64,000 bases of DNA from Cupriavidus necator N-1 (GCF_000219215.1 NC_015723.1:1054001-1118000); one strand, 5' to 3'; numbered from the stretch's first letter, positions 23,664-32,192 are shown. Notes: generated from the sequence alone by a model not told the origin. Translations and numbers: made by a program.

Positions 23664-24623
23664 ATGCCCGACGCATCCACGATATCCGCCGGCTTTTCCG
23701 GCACGACCACCACCTTCTACCTGCGTACGCCCGACGCCCAGCGCGTGCATGTGCGGCTGGCCGGCACCGCGGACGGCGAGCCGTGGCTGGTGCTGCATGG
23801 CGGGCCGGGCAGCGGCTGCTCTGCCGCCATGGCGCAATGGTTCGACCCGCGGCGGCACCGCGTGGTGATGCCGGATCAGCGCGGCGCCGGCCGCTCCAGG
23901 CCGGCTGGCTGCCTGCGCCGCAATACCGTGGGCGCGCTGCTGGCCGACCTGGAGCAGCTGCGCCGCGCGCTGGGCATCGAGCGCTGGGGCGTGGTGGGCG
24001 GATCATGGGGGGCGGCACTTGCCCTGGCGTACGCGGCGCAATGCCCGCACGCCGTGGCGGCGGTGGTCCTGCGCGGCACCTTCCTGACTGGCCGCGACGA
24101 TGTGCTCGCGCTGTTTTCACCGCGCCATGGGGGCCGCCGCATGCTGCATTGCGTCAAGGCATGGGGCGAGCGCTTGCCCGATGCGCGCGCGCGGCTGCTC
24201 ACTGTGTCACGGCTGTTGCAAAGTGGTACGCCTGTTCAAAAACGGGACACTGCCGCGGCGTGGCAGGCGAGCGAACAGGCGTTGCTGGGTCTTTCCCCTG
24301 CGTCGCCTACGCGCCGGCAGCCGCGGCGTGAGCGCATGGCCGCGGTGAACAAATACCGCATCCAGGCGCACTACCTGCGCAACCGGGCCGGACTGGGCAA
24401 GCCGGCCTTGCTCAGGGCGGCGCGGGTCATCGGCGCGCATGGCCTGCCGGTGACGCTGCTGCATGGCCGCGCCGACAAGGTCTGCCGTCCTGCCAACGCG
24501 CTGCGCCTGCAGGCCGCCATGCCGGGCGCAAGGCTGGCCTGGGTGGACGGCGGACACCTGGCGGCCGGGCTCATGCGCGACGCGCTGGTGGCCGCGATCC
24601 GCGCCGCTGGCTGGCAGCGGTGA
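23664..24623 (+). CDS. Prolyl aminopeptidase-like alpha/beta hydrolase
   Basis: A 319-residue alpha/beta hydrolase of the S33 (proline iminopeptidase) type. The oxyanion motif HGGPGSG is near residue 43, DQRGAGRSRP follows, the nucleophile is in GGSWGAAL, the Asp in LLHGRADKVC and the His in DGGHLA. It is divergent from pqqA and overlaps the next MBL gene by one base (TGATG). No pqqF-type protease is in the window, so this peptidase could help release the modified amino acids from PqqA. This is inference. The gap 23572-23663 between them must hold both promoters. Confidence 0.8.
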   Translation: MPDASTISAGFSGTTTTFYLRTPDAQRVHVRLAGTADGEPWLVLHGGPGSGCSAAMAQWFDPRRHRVVMPDQRGAGRSRPAGCLRRNTVGALLADLEQLRRALGIERWGVVGGSWGAALALAYAAQCPHAVAAVVLRGTFLTGRDDVLALFSPRHGGRRMLHCVKAWGERLPDARARLLTVSRLLQSGTPVQKRDTAAAWQASEQALLGLSPASPTRRQPRRERMAAVNKYRIQAHYLRNRAGLGKPALLRAARVIGAHGLPVTLLHGRADKVCRPANALRLQAAMPGARLAWVDGGHLAAGLMRDALVAAIRAAGWQR

Positions 24624-25585
24624 TGCCCACGACGCGGCGCGGCTTTCTTGGCGCCACGCTTGCGCTGGCCATGAACGGCTGGCGCCCGGCGGCCGCTGCC
24701 GGCACGCGGGTCACGCTGGAGCGGCTGCAGCCAGGCGTGTACGTGGCCCGCGCCGGCAATGCCGAAGTGGCGCGCGCCAACGCCGCCGAAGTGGTGCCGA
24801 CCCTGGTCCATCTGAGCGGTGCGGGCGTGCTGGTGGTGGACCCCGGGCCGCAGGCGACGTGGGGCGGTGCGCTGCTCGGCGCCATCCGGGCGCTGACGTC
24901 GCAGCCCGTGCGTTGGGTGGTCAATACGCACGCCCACCCGGAGAACGTGCTGGCCAATGCCGCGTTCGCACGGCTGCGGCCCCGGCCCGTGTTCCTGGCC
25001 TCCGCCGCCACGGCTGCGCTGATGCGGCAACGCTGCGCGGCCTGCCTGGCCCGCATGGCCACGCTGCTCGGGAACGGTGCCATGCGCGGCGCCGCGATCG
25101 TGCTGCCGGAGCCCGCGCTGCAGCCCGATGGCTGGCTGCACACCGGCGCTACCGCCTGGCAGGTGCAGGTTTACGCGAACGCGCACAGTGCCTCGGATAC
25201 GGTGCTCTACGCGCCGCGGCTGCAGCTGCTGTGTGCGGGCGGCCTGGCTTACCGCGAGCGCGTGCCGGAGATGCAGGAGGCCTCCCTGCAGGGGTGGCGC
25301 CGTGCGCTGCGGCGGCTGCAGGAGCTGCCGGCGCGCACGGTGGTGGGCACCGCGCCGGGCACGCCCGCCCAGACGCTGGCGCCGACGCTGGCCTACCTGG
25401 ATGCGCTGGCGGACGGAATCGGCGCCGCGCTGGCCGCGGGCAGCGATGCCTCACGCGCCAGCGACGCCGTGGCGGCGCAACCGTTCCGGCATTGGCGCCA
25501 TTTCCAGTCGCGCCACCCGCTGAACGTGCAGCGCGCCTGGCGCGAGCTGGAAGACCAGTGGATGCAGGGCGAACCGCTGGCCTGA
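24623..25585 (+). CDS. Tat-exported MBL-fold protein, quinoprotein relay type
   Basis: A 320-residue protein with a twin-arginine signal (TTRRGFLGATLALAM). The MBL-like motif reads VVNTHAHPENVLAN, so the usual Asp-His pair is Glu-Asn. ANAHSASDTVLY keeps a histidine, but the later GHG element is replaced by GTAPGTP. It belongs with the metallohydrolase group found next to PQQ dehydrogenases, here apparently with a weakened or altered metal site. An alternative GTG start lies one codon upstream at 24620. Confidence 0.75.
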   Translation: MPTTRRGFLGATLALAMNGWRPAAAAGTRVTLERLQPGVYVARAGNAEVARANAAEVVPTLVHLSGAGVLVVDPGPQATWGGALLGAIRALTSQPVRWVVNTHAHPENVLANAAFARLRPRPVFLASAATAALMRQRCAACLARMATLLGNGAMRGAAIVLPEPALQPDGWLHTGATAWQVQVYANAHSASDTVLYAPRLQLLCAGGLAYRERVPEMQEASLQGWRRALRRLQELPARTVVGTAPGTPAQTLAPTLAYLDALADGIGAALAAGSDASRASDAVAAQPFRHWRHFQSRHPLNVQRAWRELEDQWMQGEPLA

Positions 25586-25615
25586 GCGCGCGGCTGCCCT
25601 GGTGCGTGGCCGGGA

Positions 25616-27604
25616 TCAGCCGGCCTGGTGGGGCAGCCCGCGGGCCTCTTCCATTTTCCGGTAGACCGTATTGCGCGAGATCCCCAGCGCCTTGGCCGCC
25701 GCAGAGATATTCCCGTTGTGCGCCTTGACCGTGGCGACAATGGCCATGGCCTCGACATCGGCCAGCCGCGTGGGCTGCGCGCCCGGCAGCATATGGGCCG
25801 CGGGCACCGCCGCATGCCCCTGGCGCTCGCGCAGGTCATCGAGGAAGTCGTCGGGCAGGTGGTCTTCGGTGATCTCGGCTTCGCCTTCAGCCATCAGCCG
25901 CGCGGTGCGCAGCAGGTTGCACAGCTGGCGGATATTGCCCGGCCAGTGGTAGCGGCGGAACATCTCCATCACCGACTCGCGGATGCGGGGCGGCTCGCCG
26001 GGTTGCACACCCGCCTGCTCCTGGCGCAGCAGCCTGGCGGCCACCGCGTCGAGGTCGCCGCGCTCGCGCAGGGCCGGCAGCCGCACCACCAGCCCGTTGA
26101 GGCGGTAGTAGAGGTCTTCGCGGAACTGGCCGTTGGCGACCAGATCACGCAGGTTGCGGTTGGTGGCGCACACCACCGAGACGTCGACATGGATGACCTT
26201 GCTGCTGCCCAGCGGCGACACCGCGCGTTCCTGCAGCGCGCGCAGCAGCCGTCCTTGCAGATGCAGCGGCATGTCGCCGATCTCGTCCAGGAACAGCGTC
26301 CCGCCGTTGGCCAGCAGCATCTTGCCGATGCCGCCCTTCTTGCGGGCGCCGGTGAAGGCGCCTTCTTCATAGCCGAACAGCTCGGACTCGATCAGGTTTT
26401 CCGGGATGGAGGCGCAGTTCACGGCAATGAACGGCCCGGCATGGCGCGGGCTGTCGGCGTGGATGGCGCGCGCCATCAGTTCCTTGCCGGTGCCGGTCTC
26501 GCCCAGCACCATCACCGGAATATCCTTGCCGATGACCTTGCGCAGCTTGCCGATGACCGCGCGGATCTGCGCGTCGCCCGTGTCCAGGTCGTCCAGCCCG
26601 GGCGAGCGGGCCGGGCCTGCGGCCAGGCTGCGCGGTGCGGCGGCCGTGCCGGGCGGGGCTGCGTGGCCGGCATCGGTGTTGCCTGGCAGCGATGCGGCGG
26701 GTGACTTCCATTCGACCCGGGCGCTGACCTTGACGCCGCTGGGCAGGTGCAGTTGGACGATGCCCGCATGGGCCGCGCGCACCGCGTCGAACAGCTGCGA
26801 CATCGACAGCCCGAACAGCGAGGAAAAGGTGTGCGCATGCAGGGCGCCATTGGACAGGCCAAGCTGGAACTGCCCGCTGCGGTTGGCTGACAGGAAACGC
26901 CCGCCGGGCGTGAAGGAGACAATGCCCTCCACCAGCGTGCCCAGGAACTCCGCGCGCGAATGGAAGCGGATGCACACCATGTCGCGGAAGGCGTTGCCGA
27001 ACAGCTGGTTCTCGATCATCTGCGCCGACATCCGCACCAGCGCCATGGTGTGCTTGTGGAAACCGCGCTGGTCGCCGGTCACATCCAGCGCCCCCACGGT
27101 CTTGCCGTAAGGGTCGAGGATGGTCATGCACGAGCAGGTCAGGAACTGGTTGGCCTCCAGGAAGTGGTCGGCGCCGTGTACCAGCGTGGCCCGGTTCTCG
27201 GCCAGGGCCGTGCCGATGGCGTTGGTGCCGCGGCGCGCTTCCGACCACTCCGCGCCCGGGCGCAGCGCGACCTGGTTGGCCCGGGCCAGAAAGTCGTCAT
27301 CGCCCATCGAGTGCAGGATCAGGCCATCGGCGTCGGTCAGGATGACCATGCTCTGCGTATTCACGATCTGGTCGTAGAGCGTTTCCATCACCGGCAGCGC
27401 ATAGGCGAACAGTGACTGGCTACGCTCGATCCGCGTTTTCAGCTCGCTCTGCAGCACCGGGCAGAAGTCGGGCGATTCATAGGGACGCAGGCCATAGGAC
27501 TCGGAACGCTGGTGGGCCTGGGCAATCAGTTCGTCGCGCTCGGGCTGCCTCGTGTCACCCGGGGCGCCCGCCGCGGGGCGGGCCGGTTCCGGCTGGAAGG
27601 TCAT
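25616..27604 (-). CDS. AcoR-like sigma-54-dependent transcriptional activator
   Basis: A 662-residue bacterial enhancer-binding protein. A GAF-type sensory half (RRGTNAIGTAL, LDPYGKTVGALDVTG) precedes the AAA+ domain with Walker A GETGTGKE, the sigma-54 contact loop GAFTGA, Walker B GGTLFLDEIGD and the R-finger region. A Fis-type helix-turn-helix at the end reads GNISAAAKALGISRNTVYRK. This is the AcoR architecture. It is divergent from pedF, which has a sigma-54 promoter. Two further sigma-54 promoters in the PQQ island make this the likely master activator. The inducer is unknown. Confidence 0.9.
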   Translation of the reverse strand: MTFQPEPARPAAGAPGDTRQPERDELIAQAHQRSESYGLRPYESPDFCPVLQSELKTRIERSQSLFAYALPVMETLYDQIVNTQSMVILTDADGLILHSMGDDDFLARANQVALRPGAEWSEARRGTNAIGTALAENRATLVHGADHFLEANQFLTCSCMTILDPYGKTVGALDVTGDQRGFHKHTMALVRMSAQMIENQLFGNAFRDMVCIRFHSRAEFLGTLVEGIVSFTPGGRFLSANRSGQFQLGLSNGALHAHTFSSLFGLSMSQLFDAVRAAHAGIVQLHLPSGVKVSARVEWKSPAASLPGNTDAGHAAPPGTAAAPRSLAAGPARSPGLDDLDTGDAQIRAVIGKLRKVIGKDIPVMVLGETGTGKELMARAIHADSPRHAGPFIAVNCASIPENLIESELFGYEEGAFTGARKKGGIGKMLLANGGTLFLDEIGDMPLHLQGRLLRALQERAVSPLGSSKVIHVDVSVVCATNRNLRDLVANGQFREDLYYRLNGLVVRLPALRERGDLDAVAARLLRQEQAGVQPGEPPRIRESVMEMFRRYHWPGNIRQLCNLLRTARLMAEGEAEITEDHLPDDFLDDLRERQGHAAVPAAHMLPGAQPTRLADVEAMAIVATVKAHNGNISAAAKALGISRNTVYRKMEEARGLPHQAG

Positions 27605-27682
27605 TTCTCTGTCTCCTGTGGAAAGTCCGCCCGCGATCTTTGCGCGGGTCGCTGTCGGCGCCTTCGCCAGGCACATGGTCGA

Positions 27683-27709
27683 CAGTGTTGCGTCATGAAG
27701 CAAAACACT
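27683..27709. promoter_or_regulatory. Candidate activator site upstream of pedF
   Basis: An imperfect palindrome with AGTGTT and AACACT ends (27684-27709), containing the decamer CAGTGTTGCG (27683-27692) also found upstream of the alcohol dehydrogenase. A second palindrome GGGTGT-N11-ACACCC lies at 27715-27737. Both sit roughly 80-130 nt upstream of the sigma-54 promoter, suiting an enhancer-binding protein. Confidence 0.4.
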
Positions 27710-27819
27710 TGCCAGGGTGTGGCAATCCGGGACACCCGTGCCGCGATGCTGCGTTGCACAGAGCGATGGCGGCGCGGCGAAGCCTGCCTGCAGGCGCCTC
27801 CGGGCCGGGTCCGGCTGGC

Positions 27820-27834
27820 TGGTATGGCTCTTGC
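27820..27834 (+). promoter_or_regulatory. Sigma-54 (-24/-12) promoter of pedF
   Basis: TGGTATGGCTCTTGC with GG and GC 10 nt apart and intact TTGC. The predicted start is near 27846, giving a leader of about 35 nt to the pedF ATG. Confidence 0.7.
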
Positions 27835-27880
27835 GGAAATGGGGCAAACCACCAAGACCCATCCACTGTAGGAGACATCC

Positions 27881-28360
27881 ATGAAAACGCAGCGCCGCCT
27901 GCTTGCCTTGCTCGCGCTTTGCGCGTCCCTGACCGCTGTCCCGGCCGGCTCTGTGCTGGCCCATGGCGACGTAACGCCCCAGGCCGTCGATACCAAAGCG
28001 TTACCACAACTGGGCGACGAATGGCGCCCGGACAATCCCTACCGCAGCGGCGATGCGCACAAGGAGGCGCTGCGCATCGGCACCTCGGCCTATAACCAGA
28101 ACTGCGCGCGCTGCCATGGCCTGGAAGCGGTGTCAGGGGGCATCGCGCCGGACCTGCGCAAGCTTGACGGCGACTGCGTCTCACTGGCGGATGCAAAGAA
28201 GAAAGAGGCGTGCATGAGCGAGATCTCGCAGTTCTACACCACCACCGTGCGCAAGGGCCGCACGCGCGACGGCCGCGTGTACATGCCGCCGTTCGACGGC
28301 GTGCTGAGCCAGGAGGCGGTGTGGGCCATCAAGACCTACCTGGAGTCGCGCCGCGAGTGA
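27881..28360 (+). CDS. pedF: Cytochrome c-550 PedF
   Basis: A 159-residue periplasmic monohaem cytochrome with a signal peptide ending near VLA/HGDV. The haem motif CARCH lies in YNQNCARCHGLEAVSGG, and the distal Met is in GRVYMPPFDG. The mature start HGDVTPQAVDTKALPQLG and the extra cysteine pair (DGDC, EACMSE) match the PedF/ExaB-type cytochromes that accept electrons from quinoprotein ethanol dehydrogenases. It is transcribed from a sigma-54 promoter divergent from the activator gene, with a XoxJ-like gene downstream. Confidence 0.9.
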   Translation: MKTQRRLLALLALCASLTAVPAGSVLAHGDVTPQAVDTKALPQLGDEWRPDNPYRSGDAHKEALRIGTSAYNQNCARCHGLEAVSGGIAPDLRKLDGDCVSLADAKKKEACMSEISQFYTTTVRKGRTRDGRVYMPPFDGVLSQEAVWAIKTYLESRRE

Positions 28361-28442
28361 GGGGCGGCTGCGCCGGCAGCCCTTCCCGTTGTCCAGCCCC
28401 GGCCCGCAGTGCCGGGTCAACGCATCTTCCAGGAGCCATCCC

Positions 28443-29351
28443 ATGCCTGCCAGCCCTGTCCGCGGCCCTAGGCTTTCCGTGTCCCCCATGCCGGCGGCGC
28501 CGGCCGGCGCCGTGCGCTGGCTGTGCGGCGCCTTGCTGGCTGCCGCCGCGCTCGTCTGCGCGCAACCGGCCCAGGCCGACCTGGCCAGGATCCGCCAGGC
28601 CGGCACCCTCAAGGTGGCGGTCTACAAAGGCTTGCCGCCGTTCTCCGCGATCGCGGGCAGCCAGGTCGCGGGCATCGATGTGGCCCTGGCCAGGGCACTG
28701 GGCAAGGAGCTGGGCCTGTCGGTGGCGCTGATGCCGTTCGATGCGGATGAAAACATGGCTGACGACTTGCGTGCCATGGTCTGGCGCGGCCATTACCTTG
28801 GCTACGGGCCAGCCGACGTGATGCTGCACGTGCCGGTCGACCGCGCCTTCATGCGCGAGAACGACAAGGCGCTGATCTTCGCGCCGTATTACCGCGAGAC
28901 CTTCGTGCTGGTGCAGGACCGCGAGCGCGTGCCGGCGGTGCGCGGCCTGGAAGACCTGGCCGGGCAGCCGACCGGCGCCGCAGCCGGTTCGGCCGGGGCC
29001 AATGCGCTGCTGTCCGGCGCGGGCGGCGCCTTGCGCGACAAGGTCAGGATCTACCCCGAAGCCGACGCGGCATTGCGCGCGCTGTTTTCCGGCGAGATCG
29101 TGGCGGCGATGGTGACGCGCGCCCAATACGAGAGCGCGCTCAAGGCCGCGGGGCAATCCGGGGCGCGCTTTGCCGCGACGGAACCCAGCGCGCCGCTGCT
29201 GCCGCAGCGCGGGTGGGCCGTCGGCTTGGCGGTCAAGGCAGACGAGCGGGAACTGGCCGAAGCGCTGGAAAAGGCGTTGAGCGCGCTGCGCAGCAATGGC
29301 GAGTTGGCGCGCATCTTTGCCGGCTATGGGGTGTCGATGCAGGCGCCGTGA
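28443..29351 (+). CDS. Quinoprotein dehydrogenase-associated periplasmic binding protein (XoxJ/PedG/MxaJ-like)
   Basis: A 302-residue exported protein of the type 3 solute-binding fold. It has a signal peptide ending near AQA/DLAR, then AGTLKVAVYKGLPPFSA, VDRAFMRENDKALIFAPYYRE, and the C-terminal helix LEKALSALRSNGELARIFAGYG. XoxJ/MxaJ proteins are periplasmic partners of PQQ dehydrogenases and probably help maturation rather than import. No ABC permease adjoins it. The start at 28443 follows AGGAG (28429-28433), giving normal spacing, and it is probably co-transcribed with pedF. Confidence 0.85.
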   Translation: MPASPVRGPRLSVSPMPAAPAGAVRWLCGALLAAAALVCAQPAQADLARIRQAGTLKVAVYKGLPPFSAIAGSQVAGIDVALARALGKELGLSVALMPFDADENMADDLRAMVWRGHYLGYGPADVMLHVPVDRAFMRENDKALIFAPYYRETFVLVQDRERVPAVRGLEDLAGQPTGAAAGSAGANALLSGAGGALRDKVRIYPEADAALRALFSGEIVAAMVTRAQYESALKAAGQSGARFAATEPSAPLLPQRGWAVGLAVKADERELAEALEKALSALRSNGELARIFAGYGVSMQAP

Positions 29352-29369
29352 GGGCGGCTGGCGGGCGCC

Positions 29370-30689
29370 TCACCTGGCCGGCCTGCCGGCCCGCGCAAGC
29401 GGCAGCGTCTGCAGTCGCTCGGCAACGACATTGCGGATGGCCTGCGGCGCGCCCAGGTCGTCCAGCATGCGCGGCCAGTTGGCATGCGCCAGCGCGACGG
29501 CTTCCCTGACGGCGGCGGTCGCAATGCGCCGCGGGACGCCGGCCTTTTCCGCGATGGTCTCATACGTTGCCAGGGTTTCTTCACGCTGCCGCTTGTCGAT
29601 GGCAACGTTCTGGCCATAGGTCGCAAAGCCGGGAAGGGCGGCCACGCAGACGATGTCATACGCCGGTGACAGTTCTGGCAAGACCCCGTTGTGATAGGTT
29701 ACCGAGAAGTTCTTCAGGTGCGCATCGCTGTTGCCGATCAGCGTGTTGACCGCCTGGCGGAGGAAGAACTGCCGGGCATGCTCGACCCCGCTCGGACTCA
29801 GGCGATACAGGGTGGCAACGAGCTGAATGTAGCTCTCGATGCCGGCGTACTTCTTCGCTGGCATCCTGCCCAGCATCTGGCAGCCATCTTCGGCGTGCAC
29901 ACGTCCGGCCGGAGTGCGGTCAAACCTGTCCACCGCAAGGTAGTGCAGGTTTTCGCCCAACGATTCAACCAGTCCCTCGACCTCGATGGTCGAGACTGGC
30001 AGCACTCTCGTCGGCGCAACATGGACGCCGGCGGCGGCCGCGAGCTGCATCGAGATCGATTCGTTGAATACCTGCGAATCATCGTTCCGGGCAGGAAGCT
30101 TGGCGATGATGTCGGACACCCTGCCTTTGGCTGGCAGGGTGTAGCGCTTGTCCTGCAGCACTGTCGACAGGGCCAGCTTGTTCTGCACGCCGGACACCGA
30201 GGCCGCGCCCTGCGTGGCGCCCTCCACCACGGCAATTTCCAGGTTGTCCGCGCCGCCGGTCACGCCATACGTCCGCGCATACTCCGGCAAGGCGCCGATG
30301 TCCGCCGGCACGATGACGACGGCCCCAGGGAGATCATTTCCGGCCGATGCCAGGATGCCGAAATCGTCCTTGTCATCGGGATTGCTCCGCGTTGCCTCGA
30401 GCCGCTTGCGCAGTTCGCCCTCGGGCAGCAGGCCGGCAAAGTAGGGCGGCAGTTCATGGCCCGTGCTGTAGACGGCAGGATGAAAGGGGTTGTCCAGCAC
30501 CTCGGCGGTGGCCTTGCGGCCGGCCTCGGTCGGGACGCTGATCGACAGGCTCAGCGTGGGGCGGCGCGTGTCGCCCCGGAAGGCTTCGGATGGCACGAAC
30601 CGGACATTGCCGCTGGCCTCGCACAGGTAGCCACATAGCTGGTCGTACAGCCGGACCTCAAGAAAGCGCGGATGCAGTTCGTAGCTCAT
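29370..30689 (-). CDS. hipA: HipA-family serine/threonine kinase toxin
   Basis: A 439-residue HipA-type kinase. The N-terminal HipA domain includes FAGLLPEGELRKRLE. The glycine-rich part is SVSGVQNKLAL. The catalytic loop NTLIGNSDAHLKNFSV with Asp and Asn is followed by the metal-binding DIV in SPAYDIV. HipA phosphorylates glutamyl-tRNA synthetase or other tRNA synthetases and induces dormancy. All kinase motifs look intact. The ATG at 30689 overlaps the hipB stop by 4 bp, so the antitoxin is made first from the same message. Confidence 0.88.
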   Translation of the reverse strand: MSYELHPRFLEVRLYDQLCGYLCEASGNVRFVPSEAFRGDTRRPTLSLSISVPTEAGRKATAEVLDNPFHPAVYSTGHELPPYFAGLLPEGELRKRLEATRSNPDDKDDFGILASAGNDLPGAVVIVPADIGALPEYARTYGVTGGADNLEIAVVEGATQGAASVSGVQNKLALSTVLQDKRYTLPAKGRVSDIIAKLPARNDDSQVFNESISMQLAAAAGVHVAPTRVLPVSTIEVEGLVESLGENLHYLAVDRFDRTPAGRVHAEDGCQMLGRMPAKKYAGIESYIQLVATLYRLSPSGVEHARQFFLRQAVNTLIGNSDAHLKNFSVTYHNGVLPELSPAYDIVCVAALPGFATYGQNVAIDKRQREETLATYETIAEKAGVPRRIATAAVREAVALAHANWPRMLDDLGAPQAIRNVVAERLQTLPLARAGRPAR

Positions 30690-30973
30690 TCCTGGTCCAG
30701 GAAGATGTCGACCGCGCTGCGGGCACTGCGGTCGGGCCCGCTGCCTTTGCCTTCGAGGACTTGCCTGACTTCCTGTGCCCGCTCGTTGGGCACCAGGACC
30801 CATTCCGCATCCAGCGCGGCCGCCAGGGCTTCGAGGGTCGATGCGCGGCTGTCCTTCTTCCCCAGCAGAATCGCCGACAGGTTCTGGCTTGCCATGCCCA
30901 GCACCCGCCCGAGATCGGTCAGGGTCTTGCCTCTCGCTTTACGCATGTCGCGGCACTGGGAAACTAATGACAT
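30686..30973 (-). CDS. hipB: HipB-like antitoxin, XRE-family
   Basis: A 95-residue helix-turn-helix protein: MRKARGKTLTDLGRVLGMASQNLSAILLGKK is the Cro/CI-type DNA-binding domain. The C-terminal tail holds VRQVLEGKGSG and the terminal DQE, usual for HipB partners that bind HipA and the operator. The start at 30973 gives the compact domain. A longer frame reaches 31039. Operator-like repeats overlap and precede the start codon, indicating autorepression. Confidence 0.82.
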   Translation of the reverse strand: MSLVSQCRDMRKARGKTLTDLGRVLGMASQNLSAILLGKKDSRASTLEALAAALDAEWVLVPNERAQEVRQVLEGKGSGPDRSARSAVDIFLDQE

Positions 30974-31082
30974 AGCATTATTTCGCTGATGTATGCATGT
31001 TTTAGTATGATACATCGGCGCGCCGATAGCCAGGCACATATCATTCGATAGTAGCTATATTTTAGAAAATTAATGCTATCGA
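30972..31082. promoter_or_regulatory. hipBA operator region with nested inverted repeats
   Basis: An AT-rich control region in an otherwise GC-rich window. Three inverted pairs are visible: ATAGCATTA (30972-30980) with TAATGCTAT (31071-31079), GATGTAT (30988-30994) with ATACATC (31010-31016), and TCGATAG (31045-31051) with CTATCGA (31076-31082). The first arm includes the hipB start codon. The layout suggests several HipB dimers and possibly looping. The 31083-31205 part shows no gene. Confidence 0.6.
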
Positions 31083-31223
31083 ATTATTTTTTCTATTGCG
31101 GACCGCCGCCCGGGATGAAACCGGCTGGGGAGCACATGAAGACGGGCCGCCGCCCGCCCGTCTCACTTCCCCGGTGTCCCCCAGGCCACCCCTCGCCGCT
31201 ACCCCTTGCGCTGGCACCGGATA

Positions 31224-31239
31224 CTGTATAAATATACAG
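31224..31239 (+). promoter_or_regulatory. LexA (SOS) box of the imuA-imuB-dnaE2 cassette
   Basis: CTGTATAAATATACAG differs from the E. coli consensus CTGTATATATATACAG by one base. It is 53 nt upstream of the imuA start, in the expected position for SOS repression. Confidence 0.9.
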
Positions 31240-31292
31240 TTATCGTAATCATACTAGTTCCTCGCCGCCCCGGCGAGCGACGCCAACTCCAC

Positions 31293-32192
31293 ATGACTGC
31301 GCAATCGCACGCAGCCCCGCCCATGGCGGCGGAGGGCCTGCTGTTCCCTGCGCCGGCGCCCCCGGAGCCTGCCCCGTCTGCCCCGGCCTCGCGCCAGCAG
31401 GCGCTGTCGGCGCTCGAGCAGCGCTATCCCGGGCTGTGGCGGGCCGGCCAGCTGGGCCGTGCCGGCGGTGCGGCGGTATGCCCGACCGGATATGACGCGC
31501 TGTCGGCGGAGCTGCCCGGCGGCGGCTGGCCGGCGGGCGGGCTGACGGAACTGCTGACGGCGCAGGGTGGCGCGGGCGAGCTGCGCCTGCTGCTGCCGGC
31601 GCTGCGCGCGCTGGCCGGGGCGGGGCGCCGCATCGCGCTGGTGGCGCCGCCTTACCTGCCCAATGCGATGGGGCTGGCCGCGGCCGGGCTGCCGGCGCGC
31701 CAGCTTTACTGGATGCGCCCCCCGGCCGGCGCCGGCAAGGCCGCGCAACAGGCCGACATGCTGTGGGCGGCCGAGCAGGTGCTGCGCAGCCAGGCCTTTG
31801 GCGGCGTGCTGGTCTGGCTGCCCGCGGCCCGCCCCGAGGCGCTGCGCCGCCTGCAGGTGCTGGCGCAGACCGGCGACGCGGTGGCATGGGCGCTGCGCCC
31901 GGCCACGGCGCTGCGCGAGTCGTCGCCGGCGGTGCTGCGGCTGCTGCTGGCGCCGCTGCCCGGCAATGTGCTGTCGATCACCTTCCACAAGCGGCGCGGG
32001 CCGGTGCGGGACACGCCGCTGCTGCTGCGCCTGGACGGGATGGCAGCGGCCACGCGCGCAGCCGCCTGGCCTGTCCCGGCAGGAGCACCTGCCTTGTCTG
32101 AATCGTCTTCTCCATCTTCTTCCGATGTCGTACTGGATCGCGGTGCACCTGCCGCGCCTGCCCCTGGACGCCCTGCAGCCCAACTGGCCTGA
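31293..32192 (+). CDS. imuA: ImuA, SOS mutasome accessory protein
   Basis: A 299-residue RecA/SulA-like protein of the translesion synthesis cassette. Recognisable parts are LPGGGWPAGGLTELLTAQGGAGELRLLLPAL, which resembles the RecA nucleotide-binding region, and ITFHKRRGPVRDTPLLLRLDG near the end. ImuA recruits or controls ImuB and DnaE2 in damage-induced mutagenesis. It is preceded by a LexA box. Its 3' end overlaps imuB by 68 bp. Confidence 0.87.
   Translation: MTAQSHAAPPMAAEGLLFPAPAPPEPAPSAPASRQQALSALEQRYPGLWRAGQLGRAGGAAVCPTGYDALSAELPGGGWPAGGLTELLTAQGGAGELRLLLPALRALAGAGRRIALVAPPYLPNAMGLAAAGLPARQLYWMRPPAGAGKAAQQADMLWAAEQVLRSQAFGGVLVWLPAARPEALRRLQVLAQTGDAVAWALRPATALRESSPAVLRLLLAPLPGNVLSITFHKRRGPVRDTPLLLRLDGMAAATRAAAWPVPAGAPALSESSSPSSSDVVLDRGAPAAPAPGRPAAQLA

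Noticed and set aside
24206..24290. TGT/ACA-type inverted sequences resembling enhancer sites
   Set aside because: They lie inside the alpha/beta hydrolase coding region and are not near any promoter.
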